Below are positions 22,380-32,591 of a stretch of DNA of 64,000 nucleotides, in pieces. Where the stretch lies: assembly GCA_964036045.1 (NCBI GenBank), contig OZ038383.1:90369086-90433085 (forward strand). The letters are read 5' to 3'. The notes beneath the pieces are model-generated. The model had not been told where the DNA came from and did not search any database. It saw nothing but the letters and a program-made list of their open reading frames with translations. The position numbers and the translations under genes are program-made. The DNA is from Eutreptiella sp. 'Long Island Sound 2002'. Taxonomy: Eukaryota; Euglenozoa; Euglenophyceae; Eutreptiales; Eutreptiaceae. How positions within the stretch are numbered: the stretch's first letter is position 1; each line of letters opens with the position of its first letter.

Positions 22380-25275
22380 TTAAAGTTCCCCTCTGTCACC
22401 ATGGTCCACTTCGAGGACATAGGGTGCTTGCAGCGTGAGGGATAGAATCTGGGAGTGCTCGACGAAGACGTTGGTCCCCATTACGAAGTGTAAGGGTTCG
22501 GTGTCTATCACGTAGAACCAATGGGCTATGCTCCTTGATCCCATAGGCTGGTCGACCCGAGAATCCCCACAACTCTGCACCACATGGCGATCCCTCATGC
22601 AAATGGCTGCGGTAGGAATGGTGTTCCTCAGGTCCCCATGAGGTAAGATTTTCTTGGCCACAAATGACATAGTACCCCTCGTATCCAGTACCGCAAGGTA
22701 TTATCGTCCCCGAGGACGGATACGTACCCAGAACACCAGGTCTGGAGATGCTCCAGAGCGTCCCTGTCAGAACTCAGCGGGAAAGGTCACGTCAAACCCC
22801 TTCTTGTGCAGTTTTCACGCCATCCGCATGAAGCAGGAACGTTTGCGGGCGTTAGACTCGTCCCCATCTTCGTTTGCACGCTTAGTCCCTTGTTCTTGTT
22901 GAACTTGCGTCTGGGAACGGGTCGTAGGCCCTGTGGTTTGCTGCCCACCAGAGGGCTCAGGATTGGTTTCCCCTGGCGTAGGGTTGGGGTTTCCCTCGGA
23001 CCTGTCCCCGGTCTTGTCCTTTTTCTTGTCCTCGTTCTTCCTCCCCAGGGCCTCCGCCCCCTCCACCTTTGCCTTGTGTTTGACCTTGGCTTTTGCCTCG
23101 TCCTTGAGACTTACCCGTGCCTTTCTCGCCCTCGATCTTGCCTCCGGCACTTCCACCGCCACTCCCGCCCTCACGCTTCAGCTAGGCCGACAAGCACTGC
23201 TTCTGGTAGAACTCATCCTCGTAGTGCTTGCGCTTGCCACAGGAGGCATAGGTGATTGTACACCTGTAGTTGTCAGGCATCTTAGCCTTCCCACCGGTGT
23301 TGGTGTCCTGCTTCTTGCCCTGGACCGCGAAACTTTCATACTGGTCGCAGTCCAGAGCATGCACGAGGCCGCCCTGCTCATCTCTGGCATCAAACCAGAA
23401 GAGGTCTTGCACATTGCCCATATAGCGTGCATTCTTAGGGGTATTCCCTTGTCCAGGTCGAGGTCCTTGATGCCCAAGGCCAGGGTTCCCAGAGTTGCCC
23501 CCTCCGGGGCGGTAGGTGTTGAGGTGCTGGTCACTCTCCTTCTCGAGCGCCAGCTCCAATAGAAGGACCGACAAGACCTCGTAGGTGAGGGTCCTTGCCT
23601 TGCGTTCCGCCGTAGCCCGACACTCATCCCAGACGTCTCGGGGGATCTTGGCCACCAACCGGAAAAGCATCTGATTGCTGCCGTACGATCCGGGCGTCAG
23701 TCGCCCTACCCAGTGGTCCAAGTCGGCCAGTAGTTCAGAGATAAAGGCAGCCTTGGGGTTGTTGGGCAACATGGCCAGAATCTGGATCTCGGTCCGGATG
23801 GATAGGTGAGCCTCTTAGGAGCGCCACTGCCTCTCCAGGGCAACAAAAACTTCAGCAAACGTAGCGGACTCAGTCACGATCTGCCTGACCTGTTTCCCAA
23901 AGTACTATGTCTTGCAACACTGCAATAGCAGGTGGCACTTCACCCGTCCACTGGCGTCGGTCTGGCCCGTCATCCTCAGGAACCGGCCAAAACTCTCCGC
24001 AAACTCGCTGAGGTCCTTCCAAGTGAACTCAGGCAAGTTCACCACAATCTGAGAGGTGGCGATAGCCTTAGCCTCCTTCGATCTGCGTTGGTCGTGGCGC
24101 GGGCTCTTCATCCTTTTCTTTTTCTCTCTGCAACTCGCGTTCTCGGGCACCTCAGGGTCATCCTCCTCAGAAGGTGAGGCAGACGTTAGAGATGGCGGCT
24201 CATCATCCGAAGGATCACCGCCCAAGTCACTGGAGCCATAGGGCTCCACGTCAACCATAGCCCTTAAGGCTGTCAGTCCCAACTGATCAAGCCCAGCTCG
24301 GATACAGTTGTCCACATGGCTGTAGCGCGGCTGGGCAGTTCCTGGCACGAGGGGACTCCTTGGTACAGCTGAAGGAGTCGGCATAGGTCGACTTCTCACG
24401 CCGCCCAGAGTATGAGTCAGTCCCGCCACCAGGTGGTTAGCCTGCACTCGGTAAGGGGAAGCTCCGATGGTCATAGGTGACCCTTCAGCAGGTATCAGGG
24501 ACTTCAGGTTGTTCCAGATGTCCTGCGTCATGTCGGCGACTAGCTCTCCAGTAGCGCTGCGGGGAGCGTCCTTAATCTCCGAGCGCGCCAGGGACCTGTT
24601 GGAGGATCTTCCTGATCCCCTGCTCCGTCCTCCACAGGACTCCCGGCCTCCAAGGCCACTCAGAGAGGCGGAGCCAGGTGCTGGCATGGCATAGCCAGGC
24701 CGGAGTGCTGCATGTCCAGGAATATAGGTTGGGCCCACAGGCTCATGGATACCGGTGTAGGTGGAGCTTGATGCGACTGGTTCGCTGACTGCTGCCACCA
24801 TGGGCGGCGCAGTGGCGACTGGTGTCACACCATAGGTGGGGTAAGGCATACGAGTAAAGCCTAGAGCCTCAGCCGTAGGTGGAGTGGTTGTGGGTGAAAA
24901 TGTTGCTGGATGTGTGGCTGGGAGTGTAGTGGTTGTTGGAGAGGGTACTGCAGGGTGGTCAAGGGCGCTTGGCGCGCTCTCAGGAGGTTTGTCATCGAAG
25001 GGTACCTCATCGGATGGATCGTGTTTATCTCCACGGTCTTCCTCTTCGACTCCCATATCCATTGCTTCCTTCTCCTTCTCCTTGCCTTTAGGTGCTCCAA
25101 CGGATAGCCCACTGAACACAGCTTACAAGCCCGCAAGCGAATCGTCCCCAGGCCCACTTAGCGGCACTGAAGGTACAGGCTCATCAGGGTCAGGTTCACC
25201 AGGTCTGGGCTTCGGTGCCGGCTTTGCTTGTGCCGCTGAGGGCACTGTCTTCTGGGCAGTGTCTTTGGTGTCCAT
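22380..25275 (-). pseudogene. second Ty3/gypsy copy: Gag and protease
   Basis: One frame can be followed from the ATG at 25275 (MDTKDTAQKTV) to the Gag knuckle region at about 23182, broken by stops near 25124, at 23905-23907 (TAG), near 23817 (TAA) and at 23182-23184 (TAG). It has a Pro/Thr/Gly-rich N-terminal part, an LPEFTWKDLSEF capsid segment and YASCGKRKHYEDEF, a knuckle with first and last Cys replaced by Tyr and Phe. Further on come a Lys/Gly-rich tail and, near 22690, a retropepsin site VLDTRGTMSFVA with Asp at 22683-22685 and the usual Gly replaced by Arg, then FVMGTNVF as the flap-like motif. It runs opposite to, and converges on, the pol copy ending at 20.1 kb. Confidence 0.8.
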
Positions 25276-25279
25276 ATGG

Positions 25280-25785
25280 TTTTCTTCCGCCCTTCAGAAG
25301 TGTTGTCAGTCTCGACGTACTGGTTGTACTGCACGGGGTTGCAGGTACGCAAAGACAAAACAGGCTTGCACTGTTGATGCTTTGATTATATTGTTTTGTT
25401 CATGCCTCTGCCTGTTCCTGGTGCTTCTTATTGTAGCTCACTGGTTTCAAATACCAGTGTTCTGAGGAAATGAAATAATAAACCAAAACTCCCAAGTACC
25501 CACAATGCGAGAGAAGGAAATTCAGGATCAAATCCACAACATGAAGGGCTGCAGTCATAGGAGAAAAGATAGACAATGTATCTAGATTAACGAACTCACA
25601 ATAACGAAAGATTTAAGAAAAGATAGTTAGAAAATATCCTACAATTGAAAACTGGCCTCATGGGCACTCTCTCTTTTATGGTGCCATCTAGAGATGTGCA
25701 TTCTTTGTTTTGGGTCCCATAGGTGCTGAGGTGGCATGGCTTGTGGCGCTGAGGTCACTGCCATGTCACATGGGATCTTCCTCTC
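25280..25785. other. no gene recognised
   Basis: Between the gag copy and the tRNA-like sequence. AT-rich, with short frames only. It may hold the 5' flank or LTR remnant of the minus-strand gypsy copy; no terminal repeat could be identified. Confidence 0.4.
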
Positions 25786-25789
25786 TGCT

Positions 25790-25872
25790 AGGCTGACTGG
25801 GAGTTGAACCCAGGACCTCTCAAAAAGAGGTGCCCGAGCCGCCTAGGGTGCAGACCACTGGGATAGCTAAGC
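25790..25872 (-). repeat. tRNA-derived SINE-like sequence or tRNA pseudogene
   Basis: On the minus strand: an A-box-like TAGCTATCCCAGTGG, a long variable-arm-like hairpin (25816-25830, five perfect pairs) and a T-arm with five perfect pairs around loop TTCAACT (25797-25813), which contains a B-box GGTTCAACTCC. The acceptor stem does not pair, so this is not a working tRNA. A class II (Leu/Ser-like) origin is suggested by the long arm. No clear poly-A or target duplication was found. Confidence 0.45.
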
Positions 25873-26099
25873 ATTCATTAGAAGATGTAGAAAAATGTAT
25901 AGGCTCTGCATCAATGTCAGCCCCTCAGTCAGTCCAGGAAATGGCGATTATGACCACACAACTTGGTCTCGGGTCCACACAACATCCAAAGGTCAGTGCT
26001 TGGTCTTATAGCTCAAAATGCTTTGTCACCCCTTTTTGGATAGGCCAATACTACAATAGAAATATAGTATGCCTCTAGGCATCTCTAAGACAACTAAAG

Positions 26100-27892
26100 C
26101 TTACCTTTTGGCATTGGAATGCACTTTTTCCTACTCCTTTGCCATCGGAGGGGGGGTAATACTGCATGTATTTCAACTTACCACCGCGGCCCTTACGAGG
26201 GATTGAGTGAGGTTCAGACGACCTCTCTCCAGTATTTCTCTGGGGATGGGTTTCCCTTCCCAGATGTTTGCCCAGAAAATTCTCCATGTGAGATTCATTC
26301 TCCCTCTCCATGGGAACTTCGATCAATGGATCGATCAGATCACCATAGGTGTGCGTCTGAACTTTCCAACCAGACTTATCCCTGCAATTCTCCGAAGTCC
26401 TGCGAGTGATCTTTTCTCCTAGTCAAAGGAGAAGCTCATTAGAACCATAGGACGTGGGTTTCATACGCCCGACGAGCTCCGGCAGCTGCGCCACAGACTC
26501 TCAGATAGGGGCAGCTATTGGCAATTTGGAAAGTGAAAGCTAATCCTCGGTTTCAGTTCAGACACTCAAGTCCGTCTCGTAGATTGGATACATCTGCTTC
26601 CGTCTTTTGACAAAGTCTCCCCAGTTGCAGCGCTTCTTGATAGCAGTCTTCACGTGCCACTGAAGAACGTTCTCCTTGCACGACTTCCTGATAAGCGGGC
26701 ACTTTGTCTTAACGTCACCATGCTGCTCACCACTGAGGAGCAAAATTCAGACAACTCCTCAGCCCAGTCGGGCAGGTTTTTGGGATCGAACTCAGGTAGT
26801 GCGATGTGAAGGTTCGCCGTGGCGATTGCATTCGCTCCCCTGCGAGGTACACATGTTTCTCCTGTTCCGAATTAAGGGGGTTTAACCGCCAACTGTGGCG
26901 ATGAAGCCTGGCCATAGCTCTTCATTTCAGCCTCACAGGTGTCCCCTACATTGCAGACAGGCACGGTCTCCACACGGGGCTGGAAAGGGCTAGGACAGGT
27001 GTCCATGCAGCAGCCTAGGATGCCCCCGCAGCTCTCCACGTCCCTGGTTGGTACTTCCAGTCCAAGGGACATGGTAGAGGGGGGTTTCCCCAGATATGAT
27101 AGCCCCAGTTTTGTCTTTTGTGCTGCAGACAAGGCACTCAGGTCCTGGTCCTCTTCGCTGACACCCATGAACCTTTTCGGTAGCTCACCGGTCTCATTGA
27201 GATGCAATTTGGGAGGTACATCGCGTGGGAGAAGATCTCGTTCAACGCACACAGACTCAGGGGCCACGCTGCGTGGAGAAAGACCTCGCTCCACGCACCC
27301 AGGTTCAGGTGACAGGCCTACAGGTTGAAGCGTTCTCTTTAATGGGGGCCTGGCGTCCCTGGATTCTGAGTCGGCGAGCAACTCCGACATTTGGACCAAA
27401 GCACTGCCTTCGCCATAAGGGATTTCAAAACCTTCTTGCAAGGTTGTGATAGTTCCGCCAATGTCTTTCCCCTTCCCTTTTCTCGATGCTTTCACTGTTG
27501 CCTTTGCCAATCTCGCATGTGTAGGTCTCAGAAGGAGGAAGGGAGGACTTTTCAGACCTGGCGACCCAGGAAGCTAATGCAGTCACCAATGAACCCCTGT
27601 TATCCAGTTGTTTTAGGTTCTTCAGCGTTAAGACAGGGACCGCGTTTTGTGCACGGAGTTTAAGGTCTATATATTTATCATTTTCTTCCGCCCCTCTTGT
27701 TCCATGCTCACCACGAGACCCAGGATAACGGGGGATGATTCCTGTTATATTCAGTCTTCCACTTAGGGACAATGCAACTGACGGCCCAGCTAAAGCTTCA
27801 ACCATGGGTTTCGACCTGATGGGCAATTTTTGGGCAATGACTGTCACTGCCATCATGGAATCAGAAAGGAAAGGAGAACTACTCGACTCCAT
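26100..27892 (-). pseudogene. third Ty3/gypsy copy: Gag, multi-frame remnant
   Basis: Starts with MESSSSPFLSDSMMAV at 27892, changes frame near 27490 within an AAAGGGAAGGGG-like run, and continues through an Asp/Glu/Pro linker with repeated (V/C)ERDL-type units to LPEFDPKNLPDWAEELS, KCPLIRKSCK and RRKQMYPIYETDLSV (about 26560-26800). After several stops it reads LVGRMKPTSYGSNEL, MERENESHMENFLGKHLGRE and RKGRGGKLKYMQ near 26150-26450. The order matches the Gag of the same gypsy family I recall from dinoflagellates. It is truncated before its zinc knuckle and protease. Confidence 0.7.
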
Positions 27893-28320
27893 GGTAAGTT
27901 ATGACTTGCTTTAAAGTATCCCCAAAATGCTTATACTTCAACTACTCAATGGTTAGCAAGACCTGTAAAACATGATTGAGAAAAAGGGCTCGCAAGACGA
28001 CATAATTGTTGGGAGCGTTGCACACGAGCAAAAATTTACCTAAAACATTTCATGTGTATGTTTCCATAAAAACGTTTCAATACAAATACTCCTACGGTCA
28101 TACCCGCAAACATAACAAACAAAGACAACTACACGCAAATGAAGCAAAGCACAAAGCAACATCCAATTGAGGTAATGCACTCCTCAGTATGGCAGAAGTG
28201 CATCTCTATTGTCTATGCCATACCTGGTTGAACCCCGGCCGGGCTCACCACGGCATAGTGTCTAAGAAACAAGAAGAAGGCAATCATGTGAATACACTCA
28301 TCCCTCCATATTAAGCCATC
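27893..28320. other. no gene; one small tRNA-like hairpin
   Basis: The only structure seen is at 28213-28258: CTATGCC and GGCATAG form a perfect seven-pair stem enclosing GGTTGAACCCCGGCCGGG. It resembles an acceptor stem closing on a T-arm-like segment but is too short for a tRNA. Confidence 0.4.
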
Positions 28321-28350
28321 CTACAATACAATACAATACAATACAATACA
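28321..28350 (+). repeat. (ACAAT)n microsatellite at the left edge of the retroelement
   Basis: About six copies of a 5-bp unit directly abut the left direct repeat of the element that follows. It could be a decayed tail of the element or a target sequence. Confidence 0.8.
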
Positions 28351-28687
28351 ATGACAGTGGCTGTGATTTGCCTCAATTTGCATTCTCAGTCTCCATTTTA
28401 TTTCGCTCATTGAACCGCCTGCCTTACGCGGTGGGGCATGCGCGCGCATATACACGCTGTCATGTTGAGTCTTGATTTTTTGGTTGTGTCGATTTTGAGT
28501 ATTGGTTACATTGATTAACAGGTGGAATGAGAGAACAAAATTCGTTATCTGTTGCATACGATTTCAGTTGCTTACATAGCTGGAGAATTTGTGTTTGTCA
28601 CAGAGCACGCTTTCTACTGATTTCACGTGTTTCAGAATCGTACCTGATGAGTTCTCTTCCGTGATTTGCCTGTTGCTTTGCTTATCT
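28349..28687 (+). repeat. left direct terminal repeat (pseudo-LTR)
   Basis: Matches 57845-58170 almost exactly from CAATGACAGTGGCTG to TTTGCTTATCT. The main difference is a 13-bp duplication here, in TTTGCCTCAATTTGCATTCTCA. It ends 133 bp before the first ATG and probably carries the promoter. Confidence 0.9.
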
Positions 28688-28820
28688 ACGTCAAACTCGC
28701 CCTCACAAGGAAAGCCGAGTGTACCTCATTGATTGCACCTACTTGACAATTACTTTGCGACTACTTTGCGACAACTTTGATAATTTTGGTTGGTTTGGAT
28801 TATTCTAAGTCTTGAACGCT

Positions 28821-30317
28821 ATGTCTTATCGTGGTTCCAGAGATTCACGTGATTACCGCTCCTATGGAGATGATTCCTACCGCCGGCGTGAGCATGATCG
28901 AGATTATGATCGTGACAGAGACCATGACCGCCGCCATGGACCTAACCGTGATAGAGATTATGGACATGATGAACGCTTCCGAACTCCTCCACGCTCCTAC
29001 CGTTATTCTCGAAAGGATGATCGTGGTCCCCGATTTACTTCCTATGCGACGTTTAATCTTTGTTGGAGATGCGGTGTTCCATCTCACACGTCATCGGATT
29101 GCAAAGCCCCATATGTGAAAGAAGTGTTCCAAACAATCAAAGATTTGTGCTTTGAGGCGAAGAGAATTCTTGAAAGAGAGCGTGACAATTCATTGTTTCA
29201 TGTGAGATTATTTGGTGCTTCGGTGAAGAAGGATAACAATGCTCTTATTTGGAAAGGGAAGATGCCTATTGGCTTGACGGTTGTGACAGCTGGATGGGAC
29301 CCAAGTGCTACCTTTGACGAAATTCATGCATTTGGCTCTAAATTCTCGAACAAATTTGAGGGTATTTTCCCATTCACTTCACGGAACAAGTCATTTTGCT
29401 TGGTCTCATGCCTTTTTATCTTTGCATCTAAGAGTCCATGTTCACGTATCGTGAAGGCTATCAACTCCGGTGGCGATATTCCTAAGGATGGCCCATGTAT
29501 TGCGTACATGGCATCCAAGGTGACCATTGAGGCGTTTAAATGTGGTGTTGAAGGTGGATCATCTCTTTCCCTTTCCGATTGGGCACTTCAAACGGAAGGT
29601 TCATATGAAAGCTCCACTTGCACTACTTCCCCGGAGGATGAGGCAAAGGTGAAAACCAAGAAGACTACGGACGTGAAAGAGAAGAAGAAAGAGAAAACGG
29701 GTATGAAGAGGCGTGGAAAAGATCGAAGCGTGGATGGTACCCACGTGGATGATGCCGGCAATGAGACATCTACGTCCGAGTCCGATGGTGAAGTCAAAAT
29801 GCCAAAAGTGCGCAAGAAAGACAATGCTAATACAAAGAATGATGACACGCATCATGATGTCGAAGATATTGACATGTTGTCTTCGCCGGAAAAGACCGAT
29901 ACCAACGCTCCTGCTCAACGTGTGCCAAGGGCAATCACGGCTAGCCAAAAGTATGCGGAACGTGTGGCGCAAGAGGCAAGGAATGCCACTAATTCACGTT
30001 TCAAAGAACACGAAACAAAAATCCATGCACTTGAGACGGATGTTGCGGAAGTAAAGACACATGTTGCAAAATTGAGCACTGATTTCCATGGATTTGTGGC
30101 GCACCAACCGACGCAATTGAAGGAGTTTGGAGATGATATTGTTGATCGCATTCTCCATAGCCGTGGAAAAGGTAAGGGTGCGAAACCCGGAAACGATGGC
30201 CCGGCCGGGGTGGATGCCATCACAATCGAAGAGAGCCCTGCCGGCGGCAAGGTGCAAAATACCCGTGGTCGATCCCAAACTGCCCGTCTTCGTGCCCAAC
30301 CTTACAAGAGAGATTGA
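28821..30317 (+). CDS. retroelement ORF1: Gag-like nucleic-acid-binding protein with CCHC knuckle
   Basis: About 498 residues from ATG 28821. The N-terminus is an Arg/Asp/Ser/Tyr-rich stretch (RDSRDYRSYGDDSYRR). A zinc knuckle CWRCGVPSHTSSDC fits C-x2-C-x4-H-x4-C. A middle globular part follows, then a Lys/Glu-rich linker, a helical segment likely to be coiled coil (RFKEHETKIHALETDVAEVK) and a basic C-terminus. These are the properties of a Gag or ORF1p that coats element RNA. It ends with TGA 30315-30317, 70 bp before ORF2. The frame is intact, in contrast to the gypsy copies. Confidence 0.75.
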   Translation: MSYRGSRDSRDYRSYGDDSYRRREHDRDYDRDRDHDRRHGPNRDRDYGHDERFRTPPRSYRYSRKDDRGPRFTSYATFNLCWRCGVPSHTSSDCKAPYVKEVFQTIKDLCFEAKRILERERDNSLFHVRLFGASVKKDNNALIWKGKMPIGLTVVTAGWDPSATFDEIHAFGSKFSNKFEGIFPFTSRNKSFCLVSCLFIFASKSPCSRIVKAINSGGDIPKDGPCIAYMASKVTIEAFKCGVEGGSSLSLSDWALQTEGSYESSTCTTSPEDEAKVKTKKTTDVKEKKKEKTGMKRRGKDRSVDGTHVDDAGNETSTSESDGEVKMPKVRKKDNANTKNDDTHHDVEDIDMLSSPEKTDTNAPAQRVPRAITASQKYAERVAQEARNATNSRFKEHETKIHALETDVAEVKTHVAKLSTDFHGFVAHQPTQLKEFGDDIVDRILHSRGKGKGAKPGNDGPAGVDAITIEESPAGGKVQNTRGRSQTARLRAQPYKRD

Positions 30318-30387
30318 CCTTGTGGGTCATTATCGTTTTGTTGCTCCCCGGTGACCACCTTGGGGCATCTAAGTTTGCTAGTGAGAT

Positions 30388-31488
30388 ATGAATTTGTCAA
30401 ATGTTGTTCACGAGTCGCTCTCTTCACATCTTTCCGCATTTTCTGGACATTGCCAAGAATTTTCTGAACGTTTCGGTGCTAGCATGAAGAAATTGAACGA
30501 ACTCTCCAAACAGATACAAAGTCCTGTGTTTGTTGACCCGTGTCCTTGGCATGAGAGTACCTACCTCACTGCTCGAAACCTATTTCCTCCCCAATTGTTT
30601 GTCCCCGCCTCTGACAAGACCCCGCCTTCATACGCTAGTGTGGTGGCAAAATGTTGCGCTAATCTCCATTGTAGACGGCTTTTTTCTTTGTACTGCCGTG
30701 CGAAGAAGATCCATGATTCCCGCCTTATGACCGAGGTGTTTTGCAACAATTTTTTAAGTTTGTTCGAGTCATATGGACGACAATTGCATGGGGCATCCAT
30801 ACAAAGTGAGCCTCCGTCGGCACTAGCCATTGCGGTCGCTGACACATTCCGTATCCCTTTTGGGATCGCCACCTCCGCTGCCTTCTCCCCTTTCTACAAC
30901 TTCTCTGCCCCTTACTATGGTGATGAGGTTTGGTGTTCTTTTGATGGTTCACCCCTTTGTGGCCCTGTACAAGGTGGGGTGTTGTGGGTTGACACCCATC
31001 ACGCTTGGATGTTTAAGGCATGTCAACGAATCATGGACGCGGTGTTGAGCAATGCGCGCCCTCTTCGTTTTGTTGTTTTAGTTACCGACGTCACTAGGAG
31101 ATGCATGGATTTACTTCTCTGTGGCCACCAAAAACATCCATCCGTCATTGCACCGTTGTTTCATATCACGGACGCCCGTGTGCCTACGTACAATGCAGAT
31201 GCTATGACCACTAAATTGTGTTCACATATTCACGGCTTCCTCTTACAGAGTCGTTGTGCGTTCGATACAGACCCTGTTGACAACCATGACGTTGTGAGGA
31301 TGCTTGGTCAGACACTTAAGCTCAAGTACAGGACCAAATTATGTCATACCCCCCTTCACCTCGAACCTTCGTCAAAAAAGGTCCTGTCGACAATTTGGAA
31401 ATCCGCTTGGGAGGATGAGTGTATTACCCGCAAACGTGCCCTTGATGCGTCCCCCCGCGATTGGGGTTCAATTTTTGAGTTCTTTTGA
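30388..31488 (+). CDS. retroelement ORF2: PCIF1-like methyltransferase-fold protein (inferred)
   Basis: 366 residues, intact. The region from about residue 150 to 290 follows the layout of the PCIF1/CAPAM adenine-methyltransferase family as I know it: FGIATSAAFSPFYNF (the family's ASP-x-N region), WCSFDGSPLCGP (CSaFpD-like), GGVLWVDTHHAW at the place of the catalytic GSF-x-x-NPPF, and after the normal spacing PLRFVVLV (the strand before the family's P-x-W). The NPPF motif itself reads DTHH (residues 202-205), so this copy should be inactive or the assignment wrong. The frame overlaps the next ORF, which is read +1. Confidence 0.4.
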   Translation: MNLSNVVHESLSSHLSAFSGHCQEFSERFGASMKKLNELSKQIQSPVFVDPCPWHESTYLTARNLFPPQLFVPASDKTPPSYASVVAKCCANLHCRRLFSLYCRAKKIHDSRLMTEVFCNNFLSLFESYGRQLHGASIQSEPPSALAIAVADTFRIPFGIATSAAFSPFYNFSAPYYGDEVWCSFDGSPLCGPVQGGVLWVDTHHAWMFKACQRIMDAVLSNARPLRFVVLVTDVTRRCMDLLLCGHQKHPSVIAPLFHITDARVPTYNADAMTTKLCSHIHGFLLQSRCAFDTDPVDNHDVVRMLGQTLKLKYRTKLCHTPLHLEPSSKKVLSTIWKSAWEDECITRKRALDASPRDWGSIFEFF

Positions 31489-32591
31489 CCGAATTAACCA
31501 ATTATTGCCCCTGTGTAATGCGAAGTGGATCCGACACATTTTCCGGTTTTGTACCCCCCGTGGTTGCTGTGCCAGAGTATCTGTCTTTGAACCTGTTATT
31601 GGTTGTTATATGGTTTTTTCCATGGAAACGGCCGAAGTGTACATTGGTATGGTGTGTCAAACTGCAGTCCGTTTGTTTGGTGTTCGGTGGAACAGTAATG
31701 GGTCCGCCTCCATCGGGCGACCCATTAGTGATCGTGGTAGGGAGCATATCCTGGCTATGCTGAAGTGTGCCTCAGGTAAGTCCAACGCTCATGCAATGTA
31801 TAGATATATGTCCCGGATTGGAGCACACCGCTGGGGTATATGTCCACTGGAACTATGCTCTATTTTTAGGGTATTCTCCCGTGAACAGTGGTGGCAACGC
31901 CATGCTATAAAATTACTAAATAGCCGCCTACCCCAGTTTTCTTCCAAAGACTGGGCCAAGTTGGGCCGAGGCAAATTATACCCGCCCACTGTGTTGAGTA
32001 TGACTGATTCCACTACAGTGGAGAAGGAGGTGTCGTGTTTACGATCCTCCCTATCCTTGGAGCAACAATTTTCAATCCTCCACGAATCGCAGGGTACGGT
32101 TGAACACCGTCTATGGGAACGTCTTTTCAGAAAGGTGAAGGCCCGGACACGGCGCGAGTGTGGCATCGTGCTGAGACGCTTCCTGCTGCTAAAAATCAAC
32201 AATACTTCAGCAGCATTTGCTGATTTTGTTCAGCAACGGATGCGCCAGCATTTGCTCGATTCAAAGTGTTTTACCCCCCTGAAATCCTTCTATGCGGATC
32301 GTATCAAGGTGGTTCGGTGTAAAACGAAAAAGGTGGCTGACTGGGTTCTGAACTCGCAGTTCCGTTTCACTCCTGGATTACTGCAGCGTTGCCTGAAACA
32401 GGGTTGCGCCTGTGTGGAGTCACCTTTGTGTTGCCCTCCTCCCATCAGCCATATTGTATCCCGATCCACATGTGAGCACTTACAACTGATTCTGGGTGAT
32501 TCAGCTGGATTGTTACGGCAGAATGCCCAAAATTCTACAGTTGCCCCCTTGTTGTCATGCGTCCATGGTTTGTCTTCCTCCGTGTATTCCA
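31304..32591 (+). pseudogene. retroelement ORF3, 5' part: GIY-YIG endonuclease and RT N-terminal region
   Basis: The coding signature starts near 31489, just after the ORF2 stop and in the +1 frame; the nearest upstream ATG in frame is 31304, inside ORF2, so a +1 frameshift or internal initiation is implied. A GIY-YIG nuclease is readable: GCY at 31601, ten residues, YIG at 31640-31648, Arg at 31670 and Glu in PLEL at 31850. A basic connector with CVESPLCCPPP follows. The frame is cut at 32591 by the LINE insertion and resumes in phase at 56223. Confidence 0.7.
32577..32591 (+). repeat. target-site duplication, left
   Basis: CCTCCGTGTATTCCA, identical to 56208-56222. The first three bases may belong to the CAAACCT tail at the other side, so the duplication is 12-15 bp. 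Confidence 0.85.

Noticed and set aside
25790-25872. Functional tRNA gene
   Set aside because: The acceptor stem does not pair and the anticodon arm is imperfect.
28644-28651. CTGATGAG in both terminal repeats as a hammerhead ribozyme core
   Set aside because: Penelope elements often carry hammerheads, but no GAAA and no matching stem II or III follow at the right distance here or at 58127.
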